Assembly (NCBI GenBank): GCA_031292215.1
Contig: JARLHO010000117.1
Location: 1-64,000 of the forward strand
Reading direction: 5' to 3'
Length of the DNA: 64,000 nt
Source of the DNA: Syntrophobacteraceae bacterium
Lineage (GTDB): Bacteria; Desulfobacterota; Syntrophobacteria; Syntrophobacterales; Syntrophobacteraceae
The position numbers and the translations under genes are program-made. This document shows, piece by piece, positions 9,476 to 18,484 of the stretch (position 1 is the stretch's first letter; every line of letters begins with the position of its first letter). Under the pieces are notes generated by a model. That model was not told where the DNA came from. It made no database searches and saw only the letters and a program-made list of their open reading frames with translations.

Positions 9476-10657
9476 ATGAACGATTTCGGTAGCGCCCCTG
9501 TCCCCTTCCTCGATCTCGCGACCCCTCACCACGAACTGGAAGAAGAGCTGGTTGCGGTTTTCCGGTCGGCTCTTAAAACCGCCGGTTTCATCGGGGGCCC
9601 GATGGTCGAAGGCTTTGAAGAGGACTTTGCCGCCTTTTGCGAAACGAAATATTGCGTAGGCGTGGGATCGGGAACCGACGCCCTTCGGTTCGCGCTGATC
9701 GCTGCGGGGATAGCTCCGGGCGAGATCGTGGTGACTGTCCCAAACACTTTCATCGCCACAACGGAGGCCATTTCACAGGCGGGGGCAATACCCGATTTCG
9801 TTGACGTTTGCGAGTCGACCTGCAACATGGACCCGGAAAAATTGGGCGAATACCTCGAAAAACGGTGCGTGGAAAAGTCGGGCAGGCTGTTTCACCGGGA
9901 AAGCGGCCGACCGGTTGCAGGGGTTATCCCCGTGCACCTCTACGGTCAACCGGCGGACATGGCGCCAATCCTTCGCCTCGCTAAAGAATACAACCTCATA
10001 GTTATCGAGGACGCCTGCCAGGCTCACGGCGCCCAATATTTTTCCAAGCCCGAAAACTCTTGGAAAAGGGCCGGCTCGATGGGACATGCTTCCGCCTTCA
10101 GCTTCTATCCGGGGAAAAACCTTGGCGCCTGCGGGGAAGCGGGAGCGGTTACAACCGATGATCCGGCTCTTTGCGACCGGGTGAGGATGCTTCGAGACCA
10201 CGGGCAGGCGAAAAAATACCATCACGACGTGGAGGGCTGGAACGGCCGGCTCGATGCCATCCAGGCGGGCCTTCTCCAGGTCAAGCTAAAGAGATTGCCC
10301 GAGTGGAACGAAAAGCGCTTAGAACGGGCGGCCCTCTACAATGAGCTGCTGGCAAACGTCCCGGGCGTAACCGTCCCGTTTGTTTTACCCGGGACAAAGC
10401 CCGCCTGGCACCTCTACGTGATCCAAACCGAGAGAAGAGACGCTCTCCAAAAGCACCTGGCGGATAATGGCGTTGCAACCGGCCTCCATTACCCCGTGCC
10501 GCTGCATCTGCAAAACAGCTACCGGGCCATGAATCTTTTCCCCGGCTCTTTTCCGGCAGCCGAAGCGGCCGCCTCGCGGATACTTTCGCTTCCGATGGGT
10601 CCAACCCTTACAACCGGGCAGGTCGAGCGGGTATCGGAGCTTATCCGCGGGTTCTAA
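9476..10657 (+). CDS. DegT/DnrJ/EryC1 sugar aminotransferase (WbpE-like)
   Basis: A 393-residue PLP-dependent aminotransferase. VGVGSGTDALRFAL is the cofactor phosphate-binding region, VIEDACQAHGAQY carries the PLP-contacting Asp, and FSFYPGKNLGACGEAG contains the Schiff-base Lys. It closes the oxidoreductase/acetyltransferase/aminotransferase trio and should convert a 3-keto UDP-sugar to the 3-amino form using glutamate. The ATG at 9476 has only a weak ribosome site. Confidence 0.87.
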   Translation: MNDFGSAPVPFLDLATPHHELEEELVAVFRSALKTAGFIGGPMVEGFEEDFAAFCETKYCVGVGSGTDALRFALIAAGIAPGEIVVTVPNTFIATTEAISQAGAIPDFVDVCESTCNMDPEKLGEYLEKRCVEKSGRLFHRESGRPVAGVIPVHLYGQPADMAPILRLAKEYNLIVIEDACQAHGAQYFSKPENSWKRAGSMGHASAFSFYPGKNLGACGEAGAVTTDDPALCDRVRMLRDHGQAKKYHHDVEGWNGRLDAIQAGLLQVKLKRLPEWNEKRLERAALYNELLANVPGVTVPFVLPGTKPAWHLYVIQTERRDALQKHLADNGVATGLHYPVPLHLQNSYRAMNLFPGSFPAAEAAASRILSLPMGPTLTTGQVERVSELIRGF

Positions 10658-10702
10658 AAAAATTGCATCCACCGCAGAGGCGCGGGGATAAGTCTTTCCG
10701 TC

Positions 10703-11731
10703 ATGGAATTCGAATTCATAAATCCACTAAACTTTCCGGGCTGGGACGATCTTGTCCTTTCCGCGGGCGACTACAGCTTTTTTCATTGCACAGCCTGGAC
10801 CCGGGTGCTTTGCGAGTCGTACGGCTACAGGCCTTCATTTTTCGCCATGACCGAGAAGGCAAAACTCTTAGCGGTCATTCCATTTCTGGAAGTAAACAGT
10901 TTTCTTACGGGACGACGCGCCGTATCGCTGCCGTTTAGCGACTATTGCGAACCGCTTGTTTTCGGCCAACCCTGTTTTTCCGACATTCCAGGGAGTCTGA
11001 TCGAGGCCGCGAAAAAGGCCGGCTGGAAGCACCTCGATTTCAGGGGACAAAGCATTTTCGCGCCGGGGATTCCGGTGTGGTCCCGGTATGCGGGCCACAG
11101 GCTAAAGCTTTCCAATGCGCAAGAGCTCCGCTCAAAACTTCATACGAACACGGTTCGCAATCTAAAAAAGGCCAAAGCGCGGGGGATTGAAATCGAGGTT
11201 TTGGATTCCTTCGAGGGAATGGGGGAATATTACAGACTCCATTGCCTGACCAGAAAAAGACAGGCCGCGCCGCCCCAGCCCTTCTATTTTTTTAAAAAGA
11301 TCCAGGAGCACATATGCTCCAAGGGCAAGGGCCGGGTGATTCTTGCGCGTTATCGGGGAAAAGCCGTCGCGGGAGCGGTCTTTTTCCATTTCGGCCAAAA
11401 AGCCCTGTACAAGTACGGGGCTTTGGACATGGATTTTGGCCGGCTGGGCGCCTCCGCCGCCGTCATGTGGGAGGCCGTAAGCCAGTATGCGGCAGAAGGG
11501 CGCCACTCTTTTTGTTTCGGTCGAACCGACCTTGACCACCAGGGACTCAGGCGCTTTAAGCTGGGGTTTGGCGCAGAGGAATATTTTCTCGACTACCGCC
11601 GCTTTGACGTTTCAAAGAATGGTTTCGTCGAAGGCGCCCCAAAAAACCGGCTGCCTCTTTCCGGATTTATGAAGCACATGCCTCTACCGGGACTTAAAGC
11701 CGTAGGCCTGGCTTACAGACATTTCGGTTGA
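10703..11731 (+). CDS. FemAB-like/GNAT-fold protein of EPS locus
   Basis: A 342-residue protein of the FemAB-related acyltransferase superfamily (double GNAT fold). Features are FHCTAWTRVLCESYGYRP near the N-terminus, LHTNTVRNLKKAKARGIEIE in the middle, AGAVFFHFGQKALYKYGA and the closing FGRTDLDHQGLRRFKLGFG. FemAB-family members accompany exosortase/PEP-CTERM polysaccharide loci, and an exosortase lies 17 kb downstream in the same cluster. The acyl donor and acceptor are unknown. It has no signal peptide, so it is cytoplasmic. Confidence 0.75.
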   Translation: MEFEFINPLNFPGWDDLVLSAGDYSFFHCTAWTRVLCESYGYRPSFFAMTEKAKLLAVIPFLEVNSFLTGRRAVSLPFSDYCEPLVFGQPCFSDIPGSLIEAAKKAGWKHLDFRGQSIFAPGIPVWSRYAGHRLKLSNAQELRSKLHTNTVRNLKKAKARGIEIEVLDSFEGMGEYYRLHCLTRKRQAAPPQPFYFFKKIQEHICSKGKGRVILARYRGKAVAGAVFFHFGQKALYKYGALDMDFGRLGASAAVMWEAVSQYAAEGRHSFCFGRTDLDHQGLRRFKLGFGAEEYFLDYRRFDVSKNGFVEGAPKNRLPLSGFMKHMPLPGLKAVGLAYRHFG

Positions 11732-11757
11732 AAACCACTCCTGCACAAAACACTCAC

Positions 11758-11858
11758 TCACCGCAAAAGACGCGGAGAACGCCGGGTTTTGCGAGCCTGA
11801 ACCGGGGGTTGCGGGCCACGCGCCGCCCGCTTGGCGCTCGCTGAAGACTTTGCGGTGA
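11758..11858. repeat. Small inverted-repeat element (MITE-like)
   Basis: A 101-base intergenic segment bounded by a perfect 10-base inverted repeat, TCACCGCAAA (11758-11767) and TTTGCGGTGA (11849-11858). The interior is GC-rich and has no gene. A related fragment (CCACCGCAGAGGCGCGG) occurs near 10667-10684. Confidence 0.5.
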
Positions 11859-11895
11859 ATCCGTCCTTGCGCCCCCTAAGTCGTGGAGCTTTCCC

Positions 11896-14013
11896 ATGAA
11901 CCTTAGAGATTTGTACTACGACGTTCGGCCATTTATCCCGAGGCCGCTCCAGGTTGTCTTGCGCCAGCAGGTTGCCGCGGCCAGGCGAAAATCGGTTGCC
12001 AACAGGTGGCCGATAGACGCCGGCGCCGCCCTTGCGCCGCTTTCCTGGCAAGGTTGGCCGGATAAGAAAAAGTTCGCTCTGGTTCTCACTCACGATGTCG
12101 AAACCGCTGCGGGCCAGGCCAAATGCCGCAATCTTTTGGACATCGATCGGGCCATGGGTTTTCGGTCCTCGTTTAACTTCGTAGCGGAGGGCTACGAAGT
12201 CTCGGCCGCTCTCAGGCGCTACCTTGCCGACAACGGGTTCGAGGCCGGAGTCCACGGCATCCTTCACGACGGAAAAGACTTCAAGTCCCGGCAGATTTTC
12301 GATCGGCGGGCCCCCAAGATCAACCGGTATCTCAAGGAATGGCAGGCCGTCGGGTTTCGTGCTCCCGCCATGTACTGCAAATTCGACTGGCTCCAAGAGC
12401 TCGACATCGAGTATGACGCCTCGACTTTCGATACCGACCCGTTCGAAGTCGGATCGATCACCGCGCGGACCATTTTTCCGTTTTACGTAAACGCAGGCGC
12501 CAACGGAAAGGGGTTTGTCGAACTGCCCTACACCCTGCCCCAGGATTTCACTCTTTTCGTCATCATGCGGGAGAAAACCCTCGAAATCTGGAAACGCAAG
12601 CTCGACTGGATCGCCGAACACGGTGGAATGGCGCTCATGCTGACCCATCCCGATTATATGAATTTTAACGGCGATAAGGCCCTGGTGGACCAATATCCGG
12701 CCGGCCTCTACGAGCAGTTTCTAGACTATGTAAGGTCCAAATACAAAGACCAGTTCTGGAACCCCCTGCCCAAAGAGATCGCCAGGTTCTGGCGCGCTCG
12801 GACGGGCGGGAGTTCAAAGAACGGGAACGGGAGCGGGAACGGACATATAAATGTAAACGGGAATGGAAATGGGAATGGGCATATAAACGGGAACGGACAT
12901 ATAAAAGTAAACGGGAACGGGAACGGACATATAGGCGGGAACGGAAAACACGGACGCATATGGATCGACCTGGACAATTCCCCTCACGTTCCCTTTTTCA
13001 GGCCGGTGGTCGAAAAGCTCGAGGCCAGGGGGTTCGACGTTTTGCTCACTGCCAGACGCTGCTCACAGGTCTGCGGCCTGGCCGATAAATTCGAGATGGA
13101 CTACCACCTGGTCGGCCAGCACCACGGGAAACACAAAATTATTAAAGCGGCCGGCCTCTTTGTAAGGGCCGCCGAACTTGCCCCGCTTGTGCTAAGAGAA
13201 AAACCGGCCCTTGCGCTCTCCCATGGATCGAGGGCGCAGATCATTGCCGCAAATATTCTCGGGATTCCATCCATCCAGGTTTTGGACTATGAGCATTCAA
13301 AGCACATCCCCTTCGTGTCCACCCCCAAATACCTGATCGTCCCCGAGGTTTTAAAGGACTACTATACCCGTCAACATTCCGTACGGTTTTTCACCTATCC
13401 CGGGATAAAGGAAGATGTCTATGTTCCGTTCTTTAAGCCGGACGTGTCCATTCTAAATACCCTCGGCCTGAGCAGGGAGGACATCATTATCACCGTAAGA
13501 CCTCCCGCCGTGGAGGCCCACTATCACCGGCAGGCAAGCGAGGAGCTTTTCGAGGCCGCGATGGACTACCTGGGCGCAATCGATGAGGTGAAAATGGTGA
13601 TGCTCCCCAGATATGACAGCCAGGAGAAATTCATCAAAGATAGGTGGCCGGAGCTTTTTTCCAGCCAAAAAATGATAATCCCCCCCAAAGTGGTCGACGG
13701 TCTTAACCTGATATGGTTTTCCGACCTGGTGATATCGGGCGGGGGGACCATGAATCGGGAGGCCTCAGCGCTTGGCGTGCCGGTCTACTCTATTTTCAGG
13801 GGAGAAATGGGCGAGGTCGACCGGTATCTATCGGCAAATTCCAAGCTGGTTATGATCGGAGATGACAGCGACTTGCGAACAAAGATTCGCATTGTTCGCC
13901 GAGAACGTCCAAAATACCCGGAAAACATCGGCCATGCGGCGCTCGATACACTTGTAGACGAGGTGATCTCCCTGGTTAAAAATGGCAATGGGACCAATGG
14001 GGTAGGGAAATGA
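11896..14013 (+). CDS. Polysaccharide deacetylase - Asn/Gly linker - DUF354 fusion
   Basis: A 705-residue fusion. Residues about 55-300 are a polysaccharide deacetylase of the NodB group: ALVLTHDVE carries the first metal/catalytic motif, EAGVHGILHDG the second and GFRAPAMYCKF the third. Residues about 305-353 are a low-complexity linker rich in NGNGNGHI units. From about 354 the DUF354 domain begins with RIWIDLDNSPHVPFF and runs to the end. DUF354 looks like a GT-B-type glycosyltransferase, but its activity is not established. The gene overlaps wecB by 4 bases (ATGA). The fusion would couple N-deacetylation of a polymer or lipid-linked sugar to another sugar step; that coupling is inference. 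Confidence 0.88.
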   Translation: MNLRDLYYDVRPFIPRPLQVVLRQQVAAARRKSVANRWPIDAGAALAPLSWQGWPDKKKFALVLTHDVETAAGQAKCRNLLDIDRAMGFRSSFNFVAEGYEVSAALRRYLADNGFEAGVHGILHDGKDFKSRQIFDRRAPKINRYLKEWQAVGFRAPAMYCKFDWLQELDIEYDASTFDTDPFEVGSITARTIFPFYVNAGANGKGFVELPYTLPQDFTLFVIMREKTLEIWKRKLDWIAEHGGMALMLTHPDYMNFNGDKALVDQYPAGLYEQFLDYVRSKYKDQFWNPLPKEIARFWRARTGGSSKNGNGSGNGHINVNGNGNGNGHINGNGHIKVNGNGNGHIGGNGKHGRIWIDLDNSPHVPFFRPVVEKLEARGFDVLLTARRCSQVCGLADKFEMDYHLVGQHHGKHKIIKAAGLFVRAAELAPLVLREKPALALSHGSRAQIIAANILGIPSIQVLDYEHSKHIPFVSTPKYLIVPEVLKDYYTRQHSVRFFTYPGIKEDVYVPFFKPDVSILNTLGLSREDIIITVRPPAVEAHYHRQASEELFEAAMDYLGAIDEVKMVMLPRYDSQEKFIKDRWPELFSSQKMIIPPKVVDGLNLIWFSDLVISGGGTMNREASALGVPVYSIFRGEMGEVDRYLSANSKLVMIGDDSDLRTKIRIVRRERPKYPENIGHAALDTLVDEVISLVKNGNGTNGVGK
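12802..12955 (+). repeat. In-gene minisatellite encoding NG-rich linker
   Basis: Irregular tandem copies of a short unit around GGGAACGGACATATAAA encode the Asn-Gly-His-Ile linker between the deacetylase and DUF354 domains. All unit-length differences are multiples of 3, so the frame is kept. The length is likely to vary between strains by slippage. Confidence 0.85.
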
Positions 14014-15188
14014 AGATACTAAGCGTCGTTGGGGCGCGCCCCAACTTCATGAAGATTTCTCCGATCATTTCGGCGATCGATGCCTATAACGCCGGTAGTT
14101 TCACTCTTTCGCCATCCCCTGGCCGGGAAAAGATCGATCATTTCCTTGTCCACACCGGGCAGCACTACGACCGGATTATGTCTGAGTCCTTCTTCCAGGA
14201 CCTGGGGATCTGCCAGCCCGACGCCTCGCTGGGGGTGGGCTCCGGCACGCATGCCGGCCAGACCGCCGAAATCCTGCGCAGGTTCGAGCCCGTTTTGCTC
14301 GAAGAGCGCCCAGACCTGGTACTAGTTGCAGGCGATGTCAACTCGACTCTTGCCTGCGCCCTGGTTGCGGCAAAAATCTCTTACGGCTCCAACGGAAAAC
14401 GTCCCCTCATAGCCCACGTGGAGGCGGGTCTAAGATCATTTGACCGCACCATGCCCGAGGAAGTAAACCGCGTTGCGACCGATCATCTGTGCGACCTGCT
14501 CTTTGTGACCGAACAAAGCGGGATAGAAAACTTGAAAAGGGAGGGCATCCCGGAGGAGAAGATTTTCTTTGTCGGAAACACGATGATCGACACGTTGATG
14601 CTGTTTCGCGAAAGGGCCTCACAATCCGATGTGCTAAAATCGCTGGGGCTAATCGAGCGGAGTAACGGCTCAGAGAGAATCTCGCCCTATGCTCTTCTTA
14701 CACTCCATCGGCCTTCAAACGTGGATAACAGGGAAACCTTTACAGGTATTCTCGACGCAATGGAAAAGATCTCGGCGCGGCTGCCGGTGGTTTTTCCAGC
14801 CCATCCGCGCACCAGAAAGCAGATGGACTCACTCCAAATCCAAAACGTTTCCCGTTCCTCGGGTCCCGGGGCGATGGTAACCGAGCCTTTGGGCTATATC
14901 GATTTTTTATGCCTCATGTCGAATGCAAAACTGGTACTGACCGACTCGGGCGGTATCCAGGAAGAGACAACGTGTCTGGGGGTGCCGTGCGTGACCATAA
15001 GGGAAAACACCGAAAGGCCGGTTACGGTGACCCAGGGCACAAATCTTTTAAGCGGGGTGAAACCGGATGCGATCGTAGATGCAGCCAATCGGCAACTCGC
15101 GAGGCAAAAAGGCAATTCAGCTCCCGAATTCTGGGACGGCAGGGCCTCTTATCGGATAGTTGAGGCCATACGGGGGCGATTCCCCTGA
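14010..15188 (+). CDS. wecB: Non-hydrolysing UDP-GlcNAc 2-epimerase family (WecB/WbpI-like)
   Basis: A 392-residue member of the WecB family. Seen: GARPNFMKISP at the N-terminus, HVEAGLRSFDRTMPEEVNR with the catalytic acids and His, LLTLHRPSNVD, LTDSGGIQEETT and RENTERPVTV. It interconverts a UDP-HexNAc with its C2 epimer. Because a WbpB/D/E-like trio is in the same operon, it could act on a UDP-2,3-diacetamido sugar as WbpI does, rather than on plain UDP-GlcNAc; sequence alone does not decide. The ATG lies in an ATGA overlap with the preceding fusion gene. Confidence 0.93.
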   Translation: MKILSVVGARPNFMKISPIISAIDAYNAGSFTLSPSPGREKIDHFLVHTGQHYDRIMSESFFQDLGICQPDASLGVGSGTHAGQTAEILRRFEPVLLEERPDLVLVAGDVNSTLACALVAAKISYGSNGKRPLIAHVEAGLRSFDRTMPEEVNRVATDHLCDLLFVTEQSGIENLKREGIPEEKIFFVGNTMIDTLMLFRERASQSDVLKSLGLIERSNGSERISPYALLTLHRPSNVDNRETFTGILDAMEKISARLPVVFPAHPRTRKQMDSLQIQNVSRSSGPGAMVTEPLGYIDFLCLMSNAKLVLTDSGGIQEETTCLGVPCVTIRENTERPVTVTQGTNLLSGVKPDAIVDAANRQLARQKGNSAPEFWDGRASYRIVEAIRGRFP

Positions 15189-15281
15189 CGACGCAAGGCA
15201 TATCGCAGCCGGCCCCGTCAGTCATACGCAGTGAACGTGCGCGCCGGATCGTGCCTCAGAGCCCGGAAAAAAGGAACACGC

Positions 15282-16409
15282 ATGTCCAATACGACCCGAG
15301 TTGCCCCGGGATCGGCGTCCCATGTAAACAGCCCTGTCCATGAGCTTGTTGGCCTGGCGCTAAAAGGTCTAGGCGAGGCGTATGATCGCGAAAATGAGCT
15401 TTTCCACTTCAAAATAAGGAAGACTGGGAGCGGTGTCGTAAAGCTCGGCCATTCGCTAAGGTATACGATCATATGTCTTTTGGGCCTGGCCAAAATCGAA
15501 GCGGCAGGCAAGACTTGCCCGGTCGATGTAGGAAAAGCCCTGGAATCGATTCTACGAAGGGCCCACTCCATACACGACACGGGAGACCTTGGCCTGCTTA
15601 TTTGGCTCTGTTCCATGGCTTCTGCCCATGATGCCGAAAGGCTCTGCTCTGAGTTACATATCAGGGATAACTTTTCGGCGTATCTATCGAGTAACGCATG
15701 CACAACTACCGAGCTCGCATGGTGCCTTACAGCTCTATCCTATGCCTGCCTTGCTTTGGATGGAAAAATCCCGCAGTTGCTCGAACTTGCCGATGGTTTC
15801 TACCGTAAGCTGGTTGCGGGCTATGGGGGGCGAGGTATTTTCGGACACGGAAATTGCGGCGGCGTAAGAGGACTGCTCAGGGCAAACATTGGCTGCTTCG
15901 CCGACCAGGTTTATCCGATCTACGCTCTTTCGAAATATTTCACGGTAAGCGGCAACCCCGAGGCGTTAAGAATAGCAGGCGAATGCGGGAGTGCGATTTG
16001 CAAACTCCAGGGCAACCTGGGGCAATGGTGGTGGCACTACAATGCGGCAACCGGAAAGGTTGCTGGAAGGTACCCGGTTTATTCGGTCCACCAGGACGGG
16101 ATGGCCCCCATGGCCCTGTTTGAACTCGGCAAAACCTCCGGGACCGACTATTGCGACTCGATCGATAAGGGACTCGCGTGGATCTACGGGGGAAACGAGC
16201 TGAATCGGAGCATGCTCGATAAAGACAGGGCCGCGATCTGGAGAAACTTCCACAGGCCCGAGATCCTCAAGTACATGGAATTGACCTCATCAGCGCTCTT
16301 TGGTCTTATCTGGCGCAAAGCCCCGCGCGATCTCAAAATGCTCTACGAGTGCTGGCCGTATCACCTGGGCTGGGTTCTCTACGCGTTTGCAGACAAAGCG
16401 CCTTCATGA
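15282..16409 (+). CDS. Unrecognised helical protein of EPS locus
   Basis: A 375-residue soluble protein I cannot place in a family. It is rich in aromatic and helical segments: LGHSLRYTIICLLGLAKIE, AHSIHDTGDLGLLIWLC, ELAWCLTALSYACLAL, CFADQVYPIYALSKYF, WWWHYNAATGKVAGRYPVYS and QDGMAPMALFELG. Regularly spaced helical pairs with Trp/Tyr-rich loops suggest an alpha/alpha-toroid, as in several glycan-processing enzymes. That is inference from appearance. I prefer the ATG at 15282 (AAAGGAACACGC upstream) over a GTG at 15231 with no ribosome site. It overlaps the next glycosyltransferase by 4 bases, so it is an integral part of the operon. Confidence 0.7.
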   Translation: MSNTTRVAPGSASHVNSPVHELVGLALKGLGEAYDRENELFHFKIRKTGSGVVKLGHSLRYTIICLLGLAKIEAAGKTCPVDVGKALESILRRAHSIHDTGDLGLLIWLCSMASAHDAERLCSELHIRDNFSAYLSSNACTTTELAWCLTALSYACLALDGKIPQLLELADGFYRKLVAGYGGRGIFGHGNCGGVRGLLRANIGCFADQVYPIYALSKYFTVSGNPEALRIAGECGSAICKLQGNLGQWWWHYNAATGKVAGRYPVYSVHQDGMAPMALFELGKTSGTDYCDSIDKGLAWIYGGNELNRSMLDKDRAAIWRNFHRPEILKYMELTSSALFGLIWRKAPRDLKMLYECWPYHLGWVLYAFADKAPS

Positions 16410-17470
16410 GTCGACAGGGGGCATTGGTGACAGAAAACATCTTCCATTCAGGCAGTCAAAATCCTATCCAAGCAAAGACAGAAGAAGTTGCCGGCAGCCC
16501 GGGAAAGGGCTGCGACATCTCTTTTATCATAGTGAGCTGGAACGCAACGGAATACTTGTCCCGCTGCCTGGCCTCGCTGCGCAATGGTGTTGCGGATTTG
16601 CGAAGCGAAGTTATCGTGGTGGACAACGGCTCGACCGACGGCTCCTGGCAGATGGCGCGCAGTCACTATCCAGAGGTGCGACTCCTTCGCAACGCCCATA
16701 ACGCGGGCTTTGCGGGCGCCAACAATCAGGGAATCGACGTTTCTAATGGAAGATACGTGTGCCTTATTAATTCGGACGTCGAAGTATTTCCCGATACCGC
16801 CAGGGTCCTTTTGGAATACATGGACGCGCATCCGGATGTTGGAATCCTCGGCCCGAAGGTGCTAAACAGCGATCTATCTTTGCAGCATAGTTGCCGCACG
16901 CTGCCCACACTCCGCGACTCTTTTTTCCGCGCGCTCAAACTCGATACGACCTTTCCGAATTCAGGTGTTTTCGGAAGACACCAGATGATGAACTGGGACT
17001 ATTCCGATACACGCGAGGTCGGGAGCCTGAGCGGCTGTTTCTGGGTGATCCGCCGAAAAGCCCTGGAGGATGTGGGACAACTTGATACCCGCTTTTTTAT
17101 TTACGGAGAGGACATGGACTTTTGCAGGCGCCTCCATGAAGTGGGCTGGAAAGTCATCTTCTATCCCGAGGCGCTTATAGTCCACCATGGCGGCGCCAGT
17201 TCGGGAAGCGATCCCGCGCGATTCTGGATCGAGATGCAGCGGGCAAACCTCCAGTATTGGTCAAAATACAACGGCAGGGCAAGCACTTTTGCTTATTATT
17301 CATGCCTTTTGCTCCATAATCTCGTTCGGGTTATAGCTTTTGGCGGGAAAAACCTGGTTGGGCGACACGGCCACGACGGCCCGCAGCAGAAGCTGGTAAG
17401 CAGCAGACGCGGACTGCTTTGGCTGTTGTCGCCGGAAACGGTCTTGTGGCTGACAGGGGGCCGATGTTGA
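16406..17470 (+). CDS. Glycosyltransferase family 2 (rhamnosyltransferase-like)
   Basis: A GT2 enzyme of about 354 residues. ISFIIVSWNATEYLSRCLASL opens the GT-A fold, EVIVVDNGSTDGSW is the nucleotide-binding strand, and NSDVEVFPD carries the metal-binding acids in place of the usual DxD. GSLSGCFWVIRRKALEDVG, FFIYGEDMDFCRRL and IVHHGGASSGSD are the acceptor-side motifs typical of WbbL/rhamnosyltransferase relatives. ATG 16406 overlaps the previous stop as ATGA; a GTG at 16427 is an alternative. Cytoplasmic, adding a sugar to the lipid-linked repeat unit. Confidence 0.88.
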   Translation: MSRQGALVTENIFHSGSQNPIQAKTEEVAGSPGKGCDISFIIVSWNATEYLSRCLASLRNGVADLRSEVIVVDNGSTDGSWQMARSHYPEVRLLRNAHNAGFAGANNQGIDVSNGRYVCLINSDVEVFPDTARVLLEYMDAHPDVGILGPKVLNSDLSLQHSCRTLPTLRDSFFRALKLDTTFPNSGVFGRHQMMNWDYSDTREVGSLSGCFWVIRRKALEDVGQLDTRFFIYGEDMDFCRRLHEVGWKVIFYPEALIVHHGGASSGSDPARFWIEMQRANLQYWSKYNGRASTFAYYSCLLLHNLVRVIAFGGKNLVGRHGHDGPQQKLVSSRRGLLWLLSPETVLWLTGGRC

Positions 17471-18384
17471 CATCGCTGCCTGCCGCCGCAGCCGGCCGTT
17501 ATGTGCTGGTCAGCGCCTGCCGCAATGAGGCGGCGTACATCGAGGGGCTTATTGGCGCCGTTTCGGCGCAGACGCGCAAGCCATTGCGGTGGGTAATTGT
17601 CGACGACAATTCCACGGATGAGACTAGCGCGGTTGCCATGGCGAGAGGCAAGGAGCTTGAATTTTTTCAACTCGCCAGGATGTCGGACGATCGCCCGAGA
17701 AACTTTGCTTCCAAAGTCTTCGCTGAACAGCACGGTTACGAATTGGTACGTCACCTGGAATTCGAGTTCGTTGGGTTCCTCGACGCGGATATACTCCTGC
17801 CGGAAGACTACTACGAACAAGTCATTGACTCCTTCAAGGCGGAGCCCGATCTCGGACTGGCCGGAGGGGTGGTCCTGGACCGAGAAGAGGGACGCGTCGA
17901 AAACTCTCGAAAGGGCAGCGAAAACCACCACGTCGCGGGCGGAGTGCAACTGTTCCGACGCCGTTGTTTTGACCAGATAGGTGGGTATCGGCCTATAAAA
18001 GGGGGCTGCGAGGACACCGTGGCGGAAGTAATGTCCATAATGCATGGCTGGAAGGTACGGACTTTCCCCTCGATAAATGCGATACACCTGCGTCCCGACG
18101 GATTTGTCAGAAAAAACCCGTTTCAGGCCGGAATGGCCTGGGGGAGCAAATTCTATCGCATCGGCTATCATCCCGCTTACTACACAGGCCAATGCCTGCG
18201 GCGCATAGGTCGCCGCCCGATAATCGTGGGAAGCCTCTTTAGCCTTTTCGGCTTCATCATAGCCAGTCTCAAGGCAGAACCTCGCCCCGTTTCCAAAGAT
18301 TTCGTTCGGTTTCTAAGGAAGATGCAGGCGCGCCGTATCACCGAGGCTCTAAATTCAGTACGACTTCTGCCCGAGGCGAAATGA
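17464..18384 (+). CDS. Glycosyltransferase family 2
   Basis: A 306-residue GT2 enzyme. YVLVSACRNEAAYIEGLIGAV and WVIVDDNSTDETSA form the nucleotide-binding half, FVGFLDADILLPEDYYE gives the DxD-like DAD, and HHVAGGVQLFRRRCFDQIGGY and GCEDTVAEV follow. The C-terminus has a hydrophobic stretch (IIVGSLFSLFGFIIASLK) that may dip into the membrane. ATG 17464 overlaps the previous gene's last codons; a longer TTG-started form has no ribosome site. Confidence 0.87.
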   Translation: MLTSLPAAAAGRYVLVSACRNEAAYIEGLIGAVSAQTRKPLRWVIVDDNSTDETSAVAMARGKELEFFQLARMSDDRPRNFASKVFAEQHGYELVRHLEFEFVGFLDADILLPEDYYEQVIDSFKAEPDLGLAGGVVLDREEGRVENSRKGSENHHVAGGVQLFRRRCFDQIGGYRPIKGGCEDTVAEVMSIMHGWKVRTFPSINAIHLRPDGFVRKNPFQAGMAWGSKFYRIGYHPAYYTGQCLRRIGRRPIIVGSLFSLFGFIIASLKAEPRPVSKDFVRFLRKMQARRITEALNSVRLLPEAK

Positions 18385-18484
18385 GAGCTTCGTCACAGTC
18401 AATGAAGAAGCCATCGGGCTCGATGCCAAACCTTGCGGGGGGCAACCTTTTTATTTTGCCGCTTGCTTTCGGGTCTTTAACCAA

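Noticed and set aside
12726-12977. Minus-strand open frame with a Pro-Phe-Ile-Cys repeat protein
   Set aside because: It is the complement of the Asn/Gly-encoding minisatellite inside the deacetylase-DUF354 gene; the repeat keeps the opposite frame open by chance.
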